Assembly (NCBI RefSeq): GCF_005280655.1
Contig: NZ_CP040058.1
Location: 3,279,001-3,343,000 of the forward strand
Length of the DNA: 64,000 nucleotides
Direction: 5' to 3'
DNA from: Anaerostipes rhamnosivorans
GTDB taxonomy: Bacteria; Bacillota; Clostridia; Lachnospirales; Lachnospiraceae
Below the pieces are notes generated by a model. That model ran no database searches. It saw only the letters and a program-made list of their open reading frames with translations, and was not told where the DNA came from. Positions 16,841-24,516 of the stretch are shown here, in pieces. The position numbers and the translations under genes were made by a program. Within the stretch, counting starts at the first letter, position 1, and the number at the start of each line of letters is the position of its first letter.

Positions 16841-18100
16841 CTATCCGATCAGCCTGTGCAGCAGGCAGATGAATACATTTCCAAGATCAAATCCAAAGAA
16901 TCCGTCGGTTGCAAGTCCTCCTTTTAAGTCCAGGCCTGTGACGCTGAACATTGCCGTGGCTTCTGGCACAAACTGGTTTGCGCAGAACGCGATGATAAAC
17001 ATACAGGCAATGGAGCAGACCAGGCTTCTCACAAGATTTCCCTTGCTGGCCATGACACAAAACACCGTGGTATAGCAGACGATGGTCAGCAGTCCGATCG
17101 GGAAGTAAGTCATATTGGGGATAATAAATGCAAGGGCAATGGTGATAGGGATACAGATGGCAGTACATGTGACACAGGCCGGATCTCCCAGTCCCAATGC
17201 AACATCCATACCAATCCATAACTCTGCATCTTCTCCCAGATGGCGTTTCATAAATTTGCTGGCCGCGTTTCCGATCGGTGTGATCCCTTCCATCATGATC
17301 GAAACCATTCTCGGGATCAGGATCAGAACACTGGCAATGCCCATACCGATCCCAAGGATATTCTCAATCGGCTGATGGGTCAGGATTCCTAAAAATATTC
17401 CCACGATAAATCCTACAAAGCATGATTCCCCGAATACTCCTAATTTGCTCTCCAGCCAGTCCATGCTGATGTCCAGATCCTTCAATCCCGGAATCTTATC
17501 AAAGATCTTATTGATCAGCCATGATAAAGGATACATAAATGTGATAAACGAAAATGTACTGCAGGTCGTGCCTTCAAGTCCGAAGAACTCCTGCCATTTC
17601 GGCGCGATGAGCTCTGCCACCAGCACTGAAATAATTGACATTCCCACGGTAACCGCCAAACCGATAGCCGCACTGTGGAACAGGGCATATGCCAGCGCTC
17701 CAGGAATTAAAAAGTGTATGTAATTCCAGATGTCAACGTTTAACACCTTCCGCTTAAATATAAAAATCAGAATAAAGTTGGCCAGCACGATCAGCGGCAC
17801 CGCTAAAGGCGCAAACGGCACGGTCCAGGCTGCCCCTCCTGTGGCGGCAAAACCAAGATCCACCGTAGTAAATCCGGACCCCAGCTTCTGGTAATACTCT
17901 GATACAGGCTGGATGGCTGTTGTGAGCAGGCTTACGACCAGGCTCAGGCCCTGGAACCCAATCCCTACAAAGAGTCCTGCCTTTAACGCGGCTCCGAACT
18001 TCATACGGAACACCAGTCCTAGGATAAGGATCATAATGGGCAGCAGCGATACGGCTCCCATATTGATCATTGTCTGAGCAATCTTTAATAAAATATCCAT
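16841..18100 (-). CDS. PTS galactitol-family IIC membrane component
   Basis: The 419-residue permease has about ten hydrophobic segments, the GatC-like N-terminus with MGAVSLLPIMILILGLVFRMKF, and the conserved ITPIGNAASKFMKRHLGED region (about 270-288) seen in galactitol permeases. It imports and phosphorylates a polyol or related sugar together with the IIA and IIB proteins encoded on either side. Confidence 0.93.
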   Translation of the reverse strand: MDILLKIAQTMINMGAVSLLPIMILILGLVFRMKFGAALKAGLFVGIGFQGLSLVVSLLTTAIQPVSEYYQKLGSGFTTVDLGFAATGGAAWTVPFAPLAVPLIVLANFILIFIFKRKVLNVDIWNYIHFLIPGALAYALFHSAAIGLAVTVGMSIISVLVAELIAPKWQEFFGLEGTTCSTFSFITFMYPLSWLINKIFDKIPGLKDLDISMDWLESKLGVFGESCFVGFIVGIFLGILTHQPIENILGIGMGIASVLILIPRMVSIMMEGITPIGNAASKFMKRHLGEDAELWIGMDVALGLGDPACVTCTAICIPITIALAFIIPNMTYFPIGLLTIVCYTTVFCVMASKGNLVRSLVCSIACMFIIAFCANQFVPEATAMFSVTGLDLKGGLATDGFFGFDLGNVFICLLHRLIG

Positions 18101-18125
18101 AATCTTCTCCTTCCCTCTTTGTTTT

Positions 18126-18422
18126 TCAGTCTAAGAGCGCCCTGCATGCAGTGACGATCTCCTCTTTGATCTTATCCTCGCCGATCCCTGAGATGAGCCC
18201 AAAGACCTTGATCAACGGTTTGTTCACCGGCTTCCGGTAGTTTGTCGTCACCATGATGAGATCCACATCGTCCTGCTTTGACTGAATTTCTGACATAGTG
18301 CTCTTTACGATCTTTACAGGGATCCCCGCCTCACTGCAGATCTGTTTTACTGCCTCCTGGGCAACGGTGGAAGTAGCAACCCCGCTTCCGCATGCAACCA
18401 AGATTGATAATGTTTTTGCCAT
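18126..18422 (-). CDS. PTS galactitol-family IIB component
   Basis: A small cytoplasmic domain (98 residues) with the phosphocysteine loop LVACGSGVATSTV (Cys12). It receives phosphate from IIA and passes it to the substrate bound by IIC. AGGAGG precedes the ATG. Confidence 0.94.
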   Translation of the reverse strand: MAKTLSILVACGSGVATSTVAQEAVKQICSEAGIPVKIVKSTMSEIQSKQDDVDLIMVTTNYRKPVNKPLIKVFGLISGIGEDKIKEEIVTACRALLD

Positions 18423-18437
18423 AGTCCGGTCCTCCTT

Positions 18438-19475
18438 TTATTGGTTCGGAAGCAATACAACTTTGACCGCTTCCCCTGATCTGGTTAATTCGATTCCCTT
18501 ATTGATCTCCTCCAAGGGCAGAATGTGCGTGATAAACTTTTCTGTTGGAAAGTCTTCCGAGATTGCCAGCTCAAAAGATTTCTGCACTTGGATGCTGCTG
18601 GCGCCGAAGTGTCCGTAGATCCAAAGATTGTTGTAATGGATATAGTTGGTATCCAGCTCTGTCATGGCTCCTTTTGCTGTTCCCCCGAAGAATACGATGA
18701 TGCCTCCCTTTCTTGCCATAAATATGGACTGGGCCTGCGCCTGTGTGGAAGGGTTGGCTGAGATGACCTTGTCCGCTCCTTTTCCCCCAGTCATGCGCCT
18801 GACTGCCTCAATGGGATCTTCCATGGTGCTGTTAACTGTCTCATCGACCCCAAACTGTTTTGCCATCTCAAGCCTTGAATCATTGATCTCAATCATGATC
18901 ACCTTTTTCGCTCCTCTAAGCTTTGCCAGCTGTGCATGGAAGCAGCCGATGGGTCCGGCCCCTATGATGACGATCGTATCCCCAAATCCCACGTTGATGT
19001 TATCCTGGCATGCATAAACAGAAGACAGGGGTTCTCCCAATGAGGCACTCTCAAAGCTTACTTCATCCGGTATAAGGAAAACAGAATCTCTCTCTACCTG
19101 CTCCTTTGTCACCGGCACATAATCCGCAAATCCGCCCTGCCTGGAGGTATAGTCCCCTGCATTGCTGCAGTTTTCACTGTGTCCGCTCCTGCATTCCTCA
19201 CATTTAAGACAGTGATCCACCGGATACACATAGACCCGGTCCCCTTTCTTATGCTCTGTCATCCCCGGAGAGACTTCTTCAATAACGCCCACGATCTCAT
19301 GCCCATAAATATGCGGGTAGTCCCCTTTTCTTGAATCTGTGGTCAGATTGCGGATATCGGAGCCGCACAGGCCGATGGCCATGACTTTCAGTAAGAATCC
19401 CCCTTCTGGACACGCTGGTTTTTCAATCTCTTCTACCCGGATATCCCCGGGGCCGTACATTAATGCTGCTTTCAT
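18438..19475 (-). CDS. Zinc-dependent medium-chain dehydrogenase (polyol-phosphate dehydrogenase-like)
   Basis: The 345-residue MDR protein has catalytic zinc residues in GLCGSD (about 36-41) and GHEIVG, a four-cysteine structural zinc lobe CLKCEECRSGHSENC (about 93-107), and an NAD-binding IIGAGPIGCFHAQLA stretch (about 168-182). Within a galactitol-type PTS operon the likely reaction is oxidation of the imported polyol phosphate to a ketose phosphate, as GatD does. The substrate is not known. It lies between the aldolase and IIB genes with short spacers. Confidence 0.9.
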   Translation of the reverse strand: MKAALMYGPGDIRVEEIEKPACPEGGFLLKVMAIGLCGSDIRNLTTDSRKGDYPHIYGHEIVGVIEEVSPGMTEHKKGDRVYVYPVDHCLKCEECRSGHSENCSNAGDYTSRQGGFADYVPVTKEQVERDSVFLIPDEVSFESASLGEPLSSVYACQDNINVGFGDTIVIIGAGPIGCFHAQLAKLRGAKKVIMIEINDSRLEMAKQFGVDETVNSTMEDPIEAVRRMTGGKGADKVISANPSTQAQAQSIFMARKGGIIVFFGGTAKGAMTELDTNYIHYNNLWIYGHFGASSIQVQKSFELAISEDFPTEKFITHILPLEEINKGIELTRSGEAVKVVLLPNQ

Positions 19476-19486
19476 GATGCTCCCTC

Positions 19487-20143
19487 CTATTTATAATGGT
19501 TTCGTCTGCTCCCCGGATGATTTTCATACAGTGATTCCAGTTTGTCATCCGGTATATCTTCTACTTGCCCAATCTGTTTTGTCAACTGGTAAATTTTTAA
19601 CACCTCTTCTGCTGCCTCCACTATTTTCACTGCATCTTCTAGTGTTTTTCCCACTGCCACACAGCCATGGTTGCCAAGCAGGATCAAGTCATGGTCTTTT
19701 ATAGCCTCCTCAATCCCGTCCGCAATATGTACGGTTCCGGCCTCACCGTAGGGCAGGCATGGGATTTCCTCAAATACAAGTGAAAATGTAGTGGAACACT
19801 TGATCCTGACGGTCTTATTACAGTAAGCATAAGCCGTCAGATACGGCGCATGGAGATGTGCCACAGCACTGCAATCCGGTCTGGCCTTCAGCGCTGCCTC
19901 ATGCAGCAGGTACTCACTGGATTTTTTCACACTTCCCCCTACCTGCTCCTGGCCTTTTACCACAGCCACCATATCCTCATCTAAAAAACGTTTTCTCGTT
20001 CCGGACGGGGTAATATATAACAGGCCTGACTCTCTGTCCATGATGGACAGGTTGCCTTCCAGGCTGTTTACCAGCCCTTTTTCATCTAATATCTTGGAGT
20101 AAAGTACGATCTCCTTCTTTATTTCATTTGCCCTATTTCTCAT
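19487..20143 (-). CDS. Class II aldolase (FucA/AraD-like sugar-phosphate aldolase or epimerase)
   Basis: The 218-residue class II aldolase/adducin-fold protein has zinc ligands in AHLHAPY (about 98-104) and GNHGCVAVG (about 156-164). The acidic residue expected in the first motif lies nearby. Members cleave fuculose-, rhamnulose- or other ketose-1-phosphates, or epimerise ribulose-5-phosphate. It is the first gene behind the promoter at 20202-20230 and heads the PTS operon, so it probably splits the product made by the dehydrogenase. It is not the GatY type normally found with galactitol PTS. Confidence 0.88.
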   Translation of the reverse strand: MRNRANEIKKEIVLYSKILDEKGLVNSLEGNLSIMDRESGLLYITPSGTRKRFLDEDMVAVVKGQEQVGGSVKKSSEYLLHEAALKARPDCSAVAHLHAPYLTAYAYCNKTVRIKCSTTFSLVFEEIPCLPYGEAGTVHIADGIEEAIKDHDLILLGNHGCVAVGKTLEDAVKIVEAAEEVLKIYQLTKQIGQVEDIPDDKLESLYENHPGSRRNHYK

Positions 20144-20201
20144 CTCTTCTCTCCTTCAGTGCTTGGTTTGTCTGACAGCATTCATGAATGACTATGTGTT
20201 A

Positions 20202-20230
20202 AGTATATCCACACAGGTTCTGCCTCTCAA
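20202..20230 (-). promoter_or_regulatory. Promoter of the galactitol-type PTS operon
   Basis: TTGAGA (20230-20225), a 17-base spacer and TATACT (20207-20202). A CATTCATGAATG palindrome lies about 20 bases downstream of the -10, a possible operator. Confidence 0.75.
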
Positions 20231-20317
20231 TACAAATACCTTTCTGCACTGCGGAAGCATTTTTAACAAGATGATACAAAATCTTTCCATGGCCTGGAAG
20301 AAACTTATTCCTGCAGA

Positions 20318-20360
20318 CGCAAAAAGGCCCTGCCATTTTTCCCAAAATGACAGGGTCCTT
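20318..20360 (-). terminator. Terminator downstream of the PfkB kinase gene
   Basis: The minus strand has a CCCTGTCATTTT...AAAATGGCAGGG stem followed by CCTTTTTG. It separates the kinase transcript from the PTS operon promoter. Confidence 0.85.
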
Positions 20361-20391
20361 CCCGGCTCCTTGTATTGCCTCAATTATTATG

Positions 20392-20582
20392 AGTTATTTA
20401 CCACTATTTCCGTCACGCTTTTGAAATGCGCTCCTCCAATAGTGGTAAATAACTTTCGTAAAGTGGTGCCTTTTGTCTTGCAGCAACATTCTCCAGCAGA
20501 TATTACGTCCATTTTCTACATGATTGGAGTGAGGCATTCTAAGAGCCGAACGGAAATCATGTGGAAAATGTCATACCTTATC
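20392..20582 (+). repeat. Dispersed intergenic repeat, copy A (most complete)
   Basis: The copy begins with a perfect 17-bp inverted repeat, AGTTATTTACCACTATT (20392-20408) and its complement (20438-20454). A linker and a second inverted repeat follow: GTCCATTTTCTACATGATT (20507-20525) with AATCATGTGGAAAATGTC (20555-20572). The right part matches 40863-40980 and the left part matches 46155-46252. It fills most of the gap between the kinase gene and the terminator at 20318-20360 and holds no plausible gene. Confidence 0.8.
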
Positions 20583-20625
20583 GTGCAGAGCACGCCCACC
20601 CGGAGGGTATAAAATACGGTGTGCC

Positions 20626-21723
20626 CTACTGGGTATATTTTTCCCATCCCCGGTCGATCTTTTCTTCCATCTCCTCCATAGTAAGCAGGCCGCTCAGTGA
20701 GTCAAACTCTGTGACACAGCAGGCTCCTGCGGCGGCCGCCAGTGAAAGACAGCGCCTGGGCTCTTTTCCTTCCAACAGTCCGGTGAGGAATGCTGCGATG
20801 CTGACATCTCCCGCGCCGGTGGCAGAGCGGACCCTGTCTGCACGGTAGCTGGGCTCAAACAGCTCCAGCTCCTTCCAGTCCTCCGGCAGTTCCCGGTTTT
20901 GGCCGGTCTTAAGATACAGTCCCTTGATTCCGCATTTGATCAGAACTGCTCCTGCTCCCCATGTAAGCAGCCGCTCTGCAAGAGGCCTGATATCCTTCTC
21001 TATATCAAGAATTTCTGTCAGATCACCTCCTGCTGCTCTTTCCGTCCATTGGTTATACATGTCCCGGTCGATGAGAAAACAGATTTCCTCCGCACTGGGT
21101 ACAAAGTAATCTACCATGGGAAGTAGTTTCTGAAACAGTGACGGCCAATCCGCTTTTGCCGCATCACTGTCCTCCTCAATAGCTGTTAAATCCAGCGATG
21201 TCTTTACTCCAAGCTCCTTTACCCGGCCATAAATCTCCAGCAGCTCCTCCGGGTGCTCAAACATCCGCCTCATAATGGTCGGATAGCCAAGATGGAATAA
21301 ATCTGCCTGTGCGATCTCCCCAAAGTCCAGGTCTTCTAATCCAAAAACATCATTGGCTCCGGCATTGTGGAAAAAAATCCGGTCGATCCCTGGAGGGGCC
21401 AGAACCACCGTGTATGCTGTAGAGCAGTCCCCTGAAACGGCAACTCCGCGGCTTCCTCCGTACTGATCAAGCAGATTCAACACCAGTTTTCCAAAAGCGT
21501 CATCCCCCACTTTCCCCATGAGAGACACGTCAGCGCCAAAGCGCCGGAAGGCAAGTCCGGTGTTTGCAACAGCTCCCCCGGTGTGAATGGAGGCCTCCCC
21601 TACCTGCATCAGCTTTCCCGGGAGAAACCACTGGGCCGCGCTTTTTTTCTCCCCATCCTTGCTGTTATAAAACTCCGGCGTGATATCCAGACACAGACAT
21701 CCGGCAACGACAACTTTTTTCAT
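20626..21723 (-). CDS. PfkB-family carbohydrate kinase
   Basis: The 365-residue ribokinase-family protein has TGGAVANTGLAFRRFGADVSLMGKVGDD (about 51-78; substrate-binding region) and the catalytic TGAGD motif near residue 308. AGGAGGTGTCT precedes the ATG at 21723. Such enzymes phosphorylate ketose phosphates, sugars or nucleosides; this one is longer than a typical ribokinase. It is next to the galactitol-type PTS operon but has its own terminator, so a role in the same pathway is plausible but unproven. Confidence 0.88.
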   Translation of the reverse strand: MKKVVVAGCLCLDITPEFYNSKDGEKKSAAQWFLPGKLMQVGEASIHTGGAVANTGLAFRRFGADVSLMGKVGDDAFGKLVLNLLDQYGGSRGVAVSGDCSTAYTVVLAPPGIDRIFFHNAGANDVFGLEDLDFGEIAQADLFHLGYPTIMRRMFEHPEELLEIYGRVKELGVKTSLDLTAIEEDSDAAKADWPSLFQKLLPMVDYFVPSAEEICFLIDRDMYNQWTERAAGGDLTEILDIEKDIRPLAERLLTWGAGAVLIKCGIKGLYLKTGQNRELPEDWKELELFEPSYRADRVRSATGAGDVSIAAFLTGLLEGKEPRRCLSLAAAAGACCVTEFDSLSGLLTMEEMEEKIDRGWEKYTQ

Positions 21724-21750
21724 AGACACCTCCTGTCATTTTGAAAAGCC

Positions 21751-21792
21751 ACAAAAAGCTGCACCTCCCTATTCGGGCGGCACAGCTTTTTA
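21751..21792 (-). terminator. Terminator after the 161-residue membrane protein gene
   Basis: Stem AAAAAGCTG...CAGCTTTTT with an inner GCC/GGC pairing; T runs on both sides make it potentially bidirectional. Confidence 0.85.
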
Positions 21793-21798
21793 GTTCCT

Positions 21799-22284
21799 TT
21801 ATTTTTTCGCTCTGCGTTCTTCGATCTTTACAATAACATATCCCTGATCTTCTGTGTCAATATAACCAATCCTTAAATACTGGCCATCCTTCTTGATATA
21901 TCCTCCCTGGGTGGACGGAAGATGGTATCCGAACTTTTTGATAAAACGGTCCCCATAGGAAAAATGGACGCCTCTGATATCGAAGCTCTCCTGCTCCGTA
22001 TCTTCGTTGGTCTCTCCTCCCTTGGAAGCCGGGATAAAGTTCTCCACATATCCTTCCACAGTCTTATAATCTCCCTGTTTATACGTGTGAATGATCCTCA
22101 CATAACCGTAACAGAATCTTAAGGCTGTTACGGCGCAGATCACAAGGCATACGCCTCCCAGCAGTTTAAAAAATGACTTTTTAGAAGCAAGGACCAGGAT
22201 CAACCCGATCACCCCCAAAATCGCAAACGGGATGACCCAGTGGGGCTGAATCGTAAAATTGCTAGCTTCATACCATAGTTTCAT
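21799..22284 (-). CDS. Two-helix membrane protein of unknown function
   Basis: Not recognised. The 161-residue protein starts MKLWYEASNF at an ATG preceded by GGAGGAATAAAAAAT. It has two hydrophobic helices (about 18-34 and 39-58), then a soluble part that is glutamate- and glycine-rich in the middle and ends in EERRAKK. The part after the helices is predicted extracytoplasmic or cytoplasmic depending on topology, which I cannot settle. It follows hisA by 19 bases and probably shares its transcript. Confidence 0.75.
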   Translation of the reverse strand: MKLWYEASNFTIQPHWVIPFAILGVIGLILVLASKKSFFKLLGGVCLVICAVTALRFCYGYVRIIHTYKQGDYKTVEGYVENFIPASKGGETNEDTEQESFDIRGVHFSYGDRFIKKFGYHLPSTQGGYIKKDGQYLRIGYIDTEDQGYVIVKIEERRAKK

Positions 22285-22303
22285 ATTTTTTATTCCTCCA
22301 ATA

Positions 22304-23077
22304 TTAATCACAGTGACTGAGGACTCTCTCAAATTCCATCGGCCCGCCGAACAGATCCAGGGCGCTGCCGATTGTCACATCTACTTTCCCTTTTCCTTCT
22401 CTTTTGATCAATTCAAGGTCTTCAAAATCCTTAATACCTCCCGCATATGTCACAGGATTCCCTGAATATGCACCAAGGATGCGCACCAGATCTTCATCTA
22501 TGCCCTGTCCTTTTCCTTCCACGTCAACCCCGTGGATCAGGAATTCTGTGCAGTATTTCTCAAGCTCTTTCAGCCGGTCCTCTGTGAGAACCACATCCGT
22601 GAACTTCTGCCAGCGGTCGGTAACGATATAATACTCTCCATTCTTCCTGCGGCAGCTCAGATCCAGAACCAGATGCTCCCGTCCCACTGCCTGCGCAAGG
22701 TTTCTAAGCCTGTCAAACCGAACAGCTCCGTCAGAGAATACAAACGAAGTCACAATCACATGAGAGGCTCCCTGTTCTATAAAAAAGGCTGCGTTCTCAT
22801 CCGTGATGCCGCCTCCGACCTGAAGCCCACCCGGAAATGCACGGAGTGCGGACAGTGCCTCCTTTACATCAGCTTCATAATACTCCGAGCTTTTGGGGTT
22901 CAGAATAATGATATGTCCTCCGGACAGCTGATGCTTTTTATATAGTTTACCATAAAAACTTCCGTCATGTGTCGAAACAAAATTTTCTTCTGCGCAGTCT
23001 CCCCGGTCTAAGAGGCTGCCGCCCACAATCTGTTTAATCTTTCCATTATGTATGTCAATGCATGGTCTGAATTTCAT
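22304..23077 (-). CDS. hisA: ProFAR isomerase HisA, eukaryotic-like (HIS6) type
   Basis: Catalyses the fourth step of histidine synthesis (ProFAR to PRFAR). The 257-residue barrel protein begins with CIDIHNGKIKQIVGG, then LQVGGGI (about 93-99), VLDLSCRRKNGEYYIVTD and TYAGGIKDFEDL. These features match the yeast HIS6-like subfamily much better than ordinary bacterial HisA. No other his genes are in the window, so it stands apart from a his operon. AGAGGATAAAACAC precedes the ATG. Lower in certainty is whether it serves histidine synthesis or a side role. Confidence 0.88.
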   Translation of the reverse strand: MKFRPCIDIHNGKIKQIVGGSLLDRGDCAEENFVSTHDGSFYGKLYKKHQLSGGHIIILNPKSSEYYEADVKEALSALRAFPGGLQVGGGITDENAAFFIEQGASHVIVTSFVFSDGAVRFDRLRNLAQAVGREHLVLDLSCRRKNGEYYIVTDRWQKFTDVVLTEDRLKELEKYCTEFLIHGVDVEGKGQGIDEDLVRILGAYSGNPVTYAGGIKDFEDLELIKREGKGKVDVTIGSALDLFGGPMEFERVLSHCD

Positions 23078-23101
23078 GTGTTTTATCCTCTTTTCTTACC
23101 T

Positions 23102-23818
23102 CTACCAGGAATCCAGCTCCTCCAGCATACGGAAAGCCCTGCCATAAGGCTCCGCCTTATAGGTGCAGGCTTCTCCGGTCTCAGGGTGGAGAAAACTAAT
23201 CCTGGTGGCATAGAGACCGATCTCTTCATACTGCTTTTTTGTCTTTTGGAACTTTGGGTTGTATTTCGTATCTCCGAAAAGCCCGAATCCCCTGCTTGCG
23301 AACTGGACCCGGATCTGGTGGTGCCTTCCTGTCAATAGATGAATCAGACAGTAGGAAAACTTTCCTTCTCCTGTCTCCACCATATCCAGCACTTCGTAAG
23401 AAAGCTCCGCCTTCTTGGCTCCCGGTGTTCCTTCTTCCACGACAGCGGACACGTTCTTCTTTTCATTCTTCTTCAGATAATCCGTAAATACTCCGTCTTC
23501 CTCCGGAAGCCATCCGTTTACCACTGCCTGGTAATCCTTCTCAAAGATATGCTCCCTGACCTGGCGGCTTAACTCCGCCGCAGCCTCCTTGCTTCTGGCA
23601 AACACCATGACGCCTCCCACAGGGCGGTCCAGGCGGTGGATCATATACAGCTCCGGCTCTCTGTCCAGGTTCTCTTCATAAAAAAGCTGGTTCTTCAGAC
23701 TGTGGAACACATCCATATCCCCTGTCTTGTCGTCGGCTGTGGGCATACCGGCGGGCTTTTCACATACGGCGATGTGGTTATCTCGATAAAGTATCTTTAC
23801 ATCTTTTTTTCTTCTCAT
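23102..23818 (-). CDS. RluA-family pseudouridine synthase
   Basis: The 238-residue protein has the catalytic HRLDRPVGGVMVFARS motif (about 61-76; Asp in RLD) and the C-terminal LLTGRHHQIRVQFA motif, both diagnostic of RluA-type enzymes that modify uridine in rRNA or tRNA. There is no S4 domain. The target base is unknown. The start lies 8 bases after the response regulator stop with an AGGAGCAGCC site, so it is probably cotranscribed with the two-component genes. Confidence 0.9.
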   Translation of the reverse strand: MRRKKDVKILYRDNHIAVCEKPAGMPTADDKTGDMDVFHSLKNQLFYEENLDREPELYMIHRLDRPVGGVMVFARSKEAAAELSRQVREHIFEKDYQAVVNGWLPEEDGVFTDYLKKNEKKNVSAVVEEGTPGAKKAELSYEVLDMVETGEGKFSYCLIHLLTGRHHQIRVQFASRGFGLFGDTKYNPKFQKTKKQYEEIGLYATRISFLHPETGEACTYKAEPYGRAFRMLEELDSW

Positions 23819-23826
23819 GGCTGCTC

Positions 23827-24516
23827 CTACATCTTAAAGCGGTATCCCACGCCCCATATAGTCTCAATATACTGCGGCTTTGCGGTGTTAAGTTCAATCT
23901 TCTCCCGAATCTTCTTTATGTGCACGGTGACCGTGGCAATATCTCCAAGGGATTCCATATCCCAAATTTTATTAAATAATTCTTCTTTTGTAAACACCCT
24001 ATTCGGATGACTGGCGAGAAATGTGAGCAGATCGAACTCTTTTGTGGTAAATGCCTTCTCTTCCCCGTTCAGATAGACTCTTCTCGCTGTCTTGTCGATC
24101 TTAAGCCCCCGAATCTCGACGATATCATTCTCCTGGCAGTTGCTGGATACCAGGCGGCGGTAGCGCTCAAGATGGGCCTTGACTCTGGCCACCAGTTCAC
24201 TTGGGCTGAAGGGCTTTGTAATATAGTCGTCCGCTCCCAGGCCCAGGCCTCGGATCTTATCAATATCCTCTTTTTTGGCGGATACCATCAGGATCGGAAT
24301 GTCCTTCTTCTCCCGCAGCTGCTTACAGATCTCAAAGCCGTCCATGCCGGGAAGCATGATATCCAGGATGATCATGTCAAAATCCTCCGAAAGGCCCAGC
24401 TTCAACCCCTTCTCCCCATCTGTCTCTATCTCAACCTCAAAGGAGCTGAGTTCCAGATAATCCTTCTCAAGCTCTGCGATAGCCAGTTCATCTTCTACAA
24501 TTAAAACTCTACTCAT
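23827..24516 (-). CDS. OmpR/PhoB-family response regulator
   Basis: The 229-residue protein has a receiver domain (1-115) with acidic pocket VEDE, phosphoacceptor aspartate in IILDIMLPGMDG (about 51) and lysine in ITKPF. A winged-helix DNA-binding domain (about 130-227) with TTKEFDLLTFLASHPNRVFT follows. It overlaps the sensor kinase gene by 8 bases and is encoded after it. The signal sensed is unknown. Confidence 0.95.
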   Translation of the reverse strand: MSRVLIVEDELAIAELEKDYLELSSFEVEIETDGEKGLKLGLSEDFDMIILDIMLPGMDGFEICKQLREKKDIPILMVSAKKEDIDKIRGLGLGADDYITKPFSPSELVARVKAHLERYRRLVSSNCQENDIVEIRGLKIDKTARRVYLNGEEKAFTTKEFDLLTFLASHPNRVFTKEELFNKIWDMESLGDIATVTVHIKKIREKIELNTAKPQYIETIWGVGYRFKM

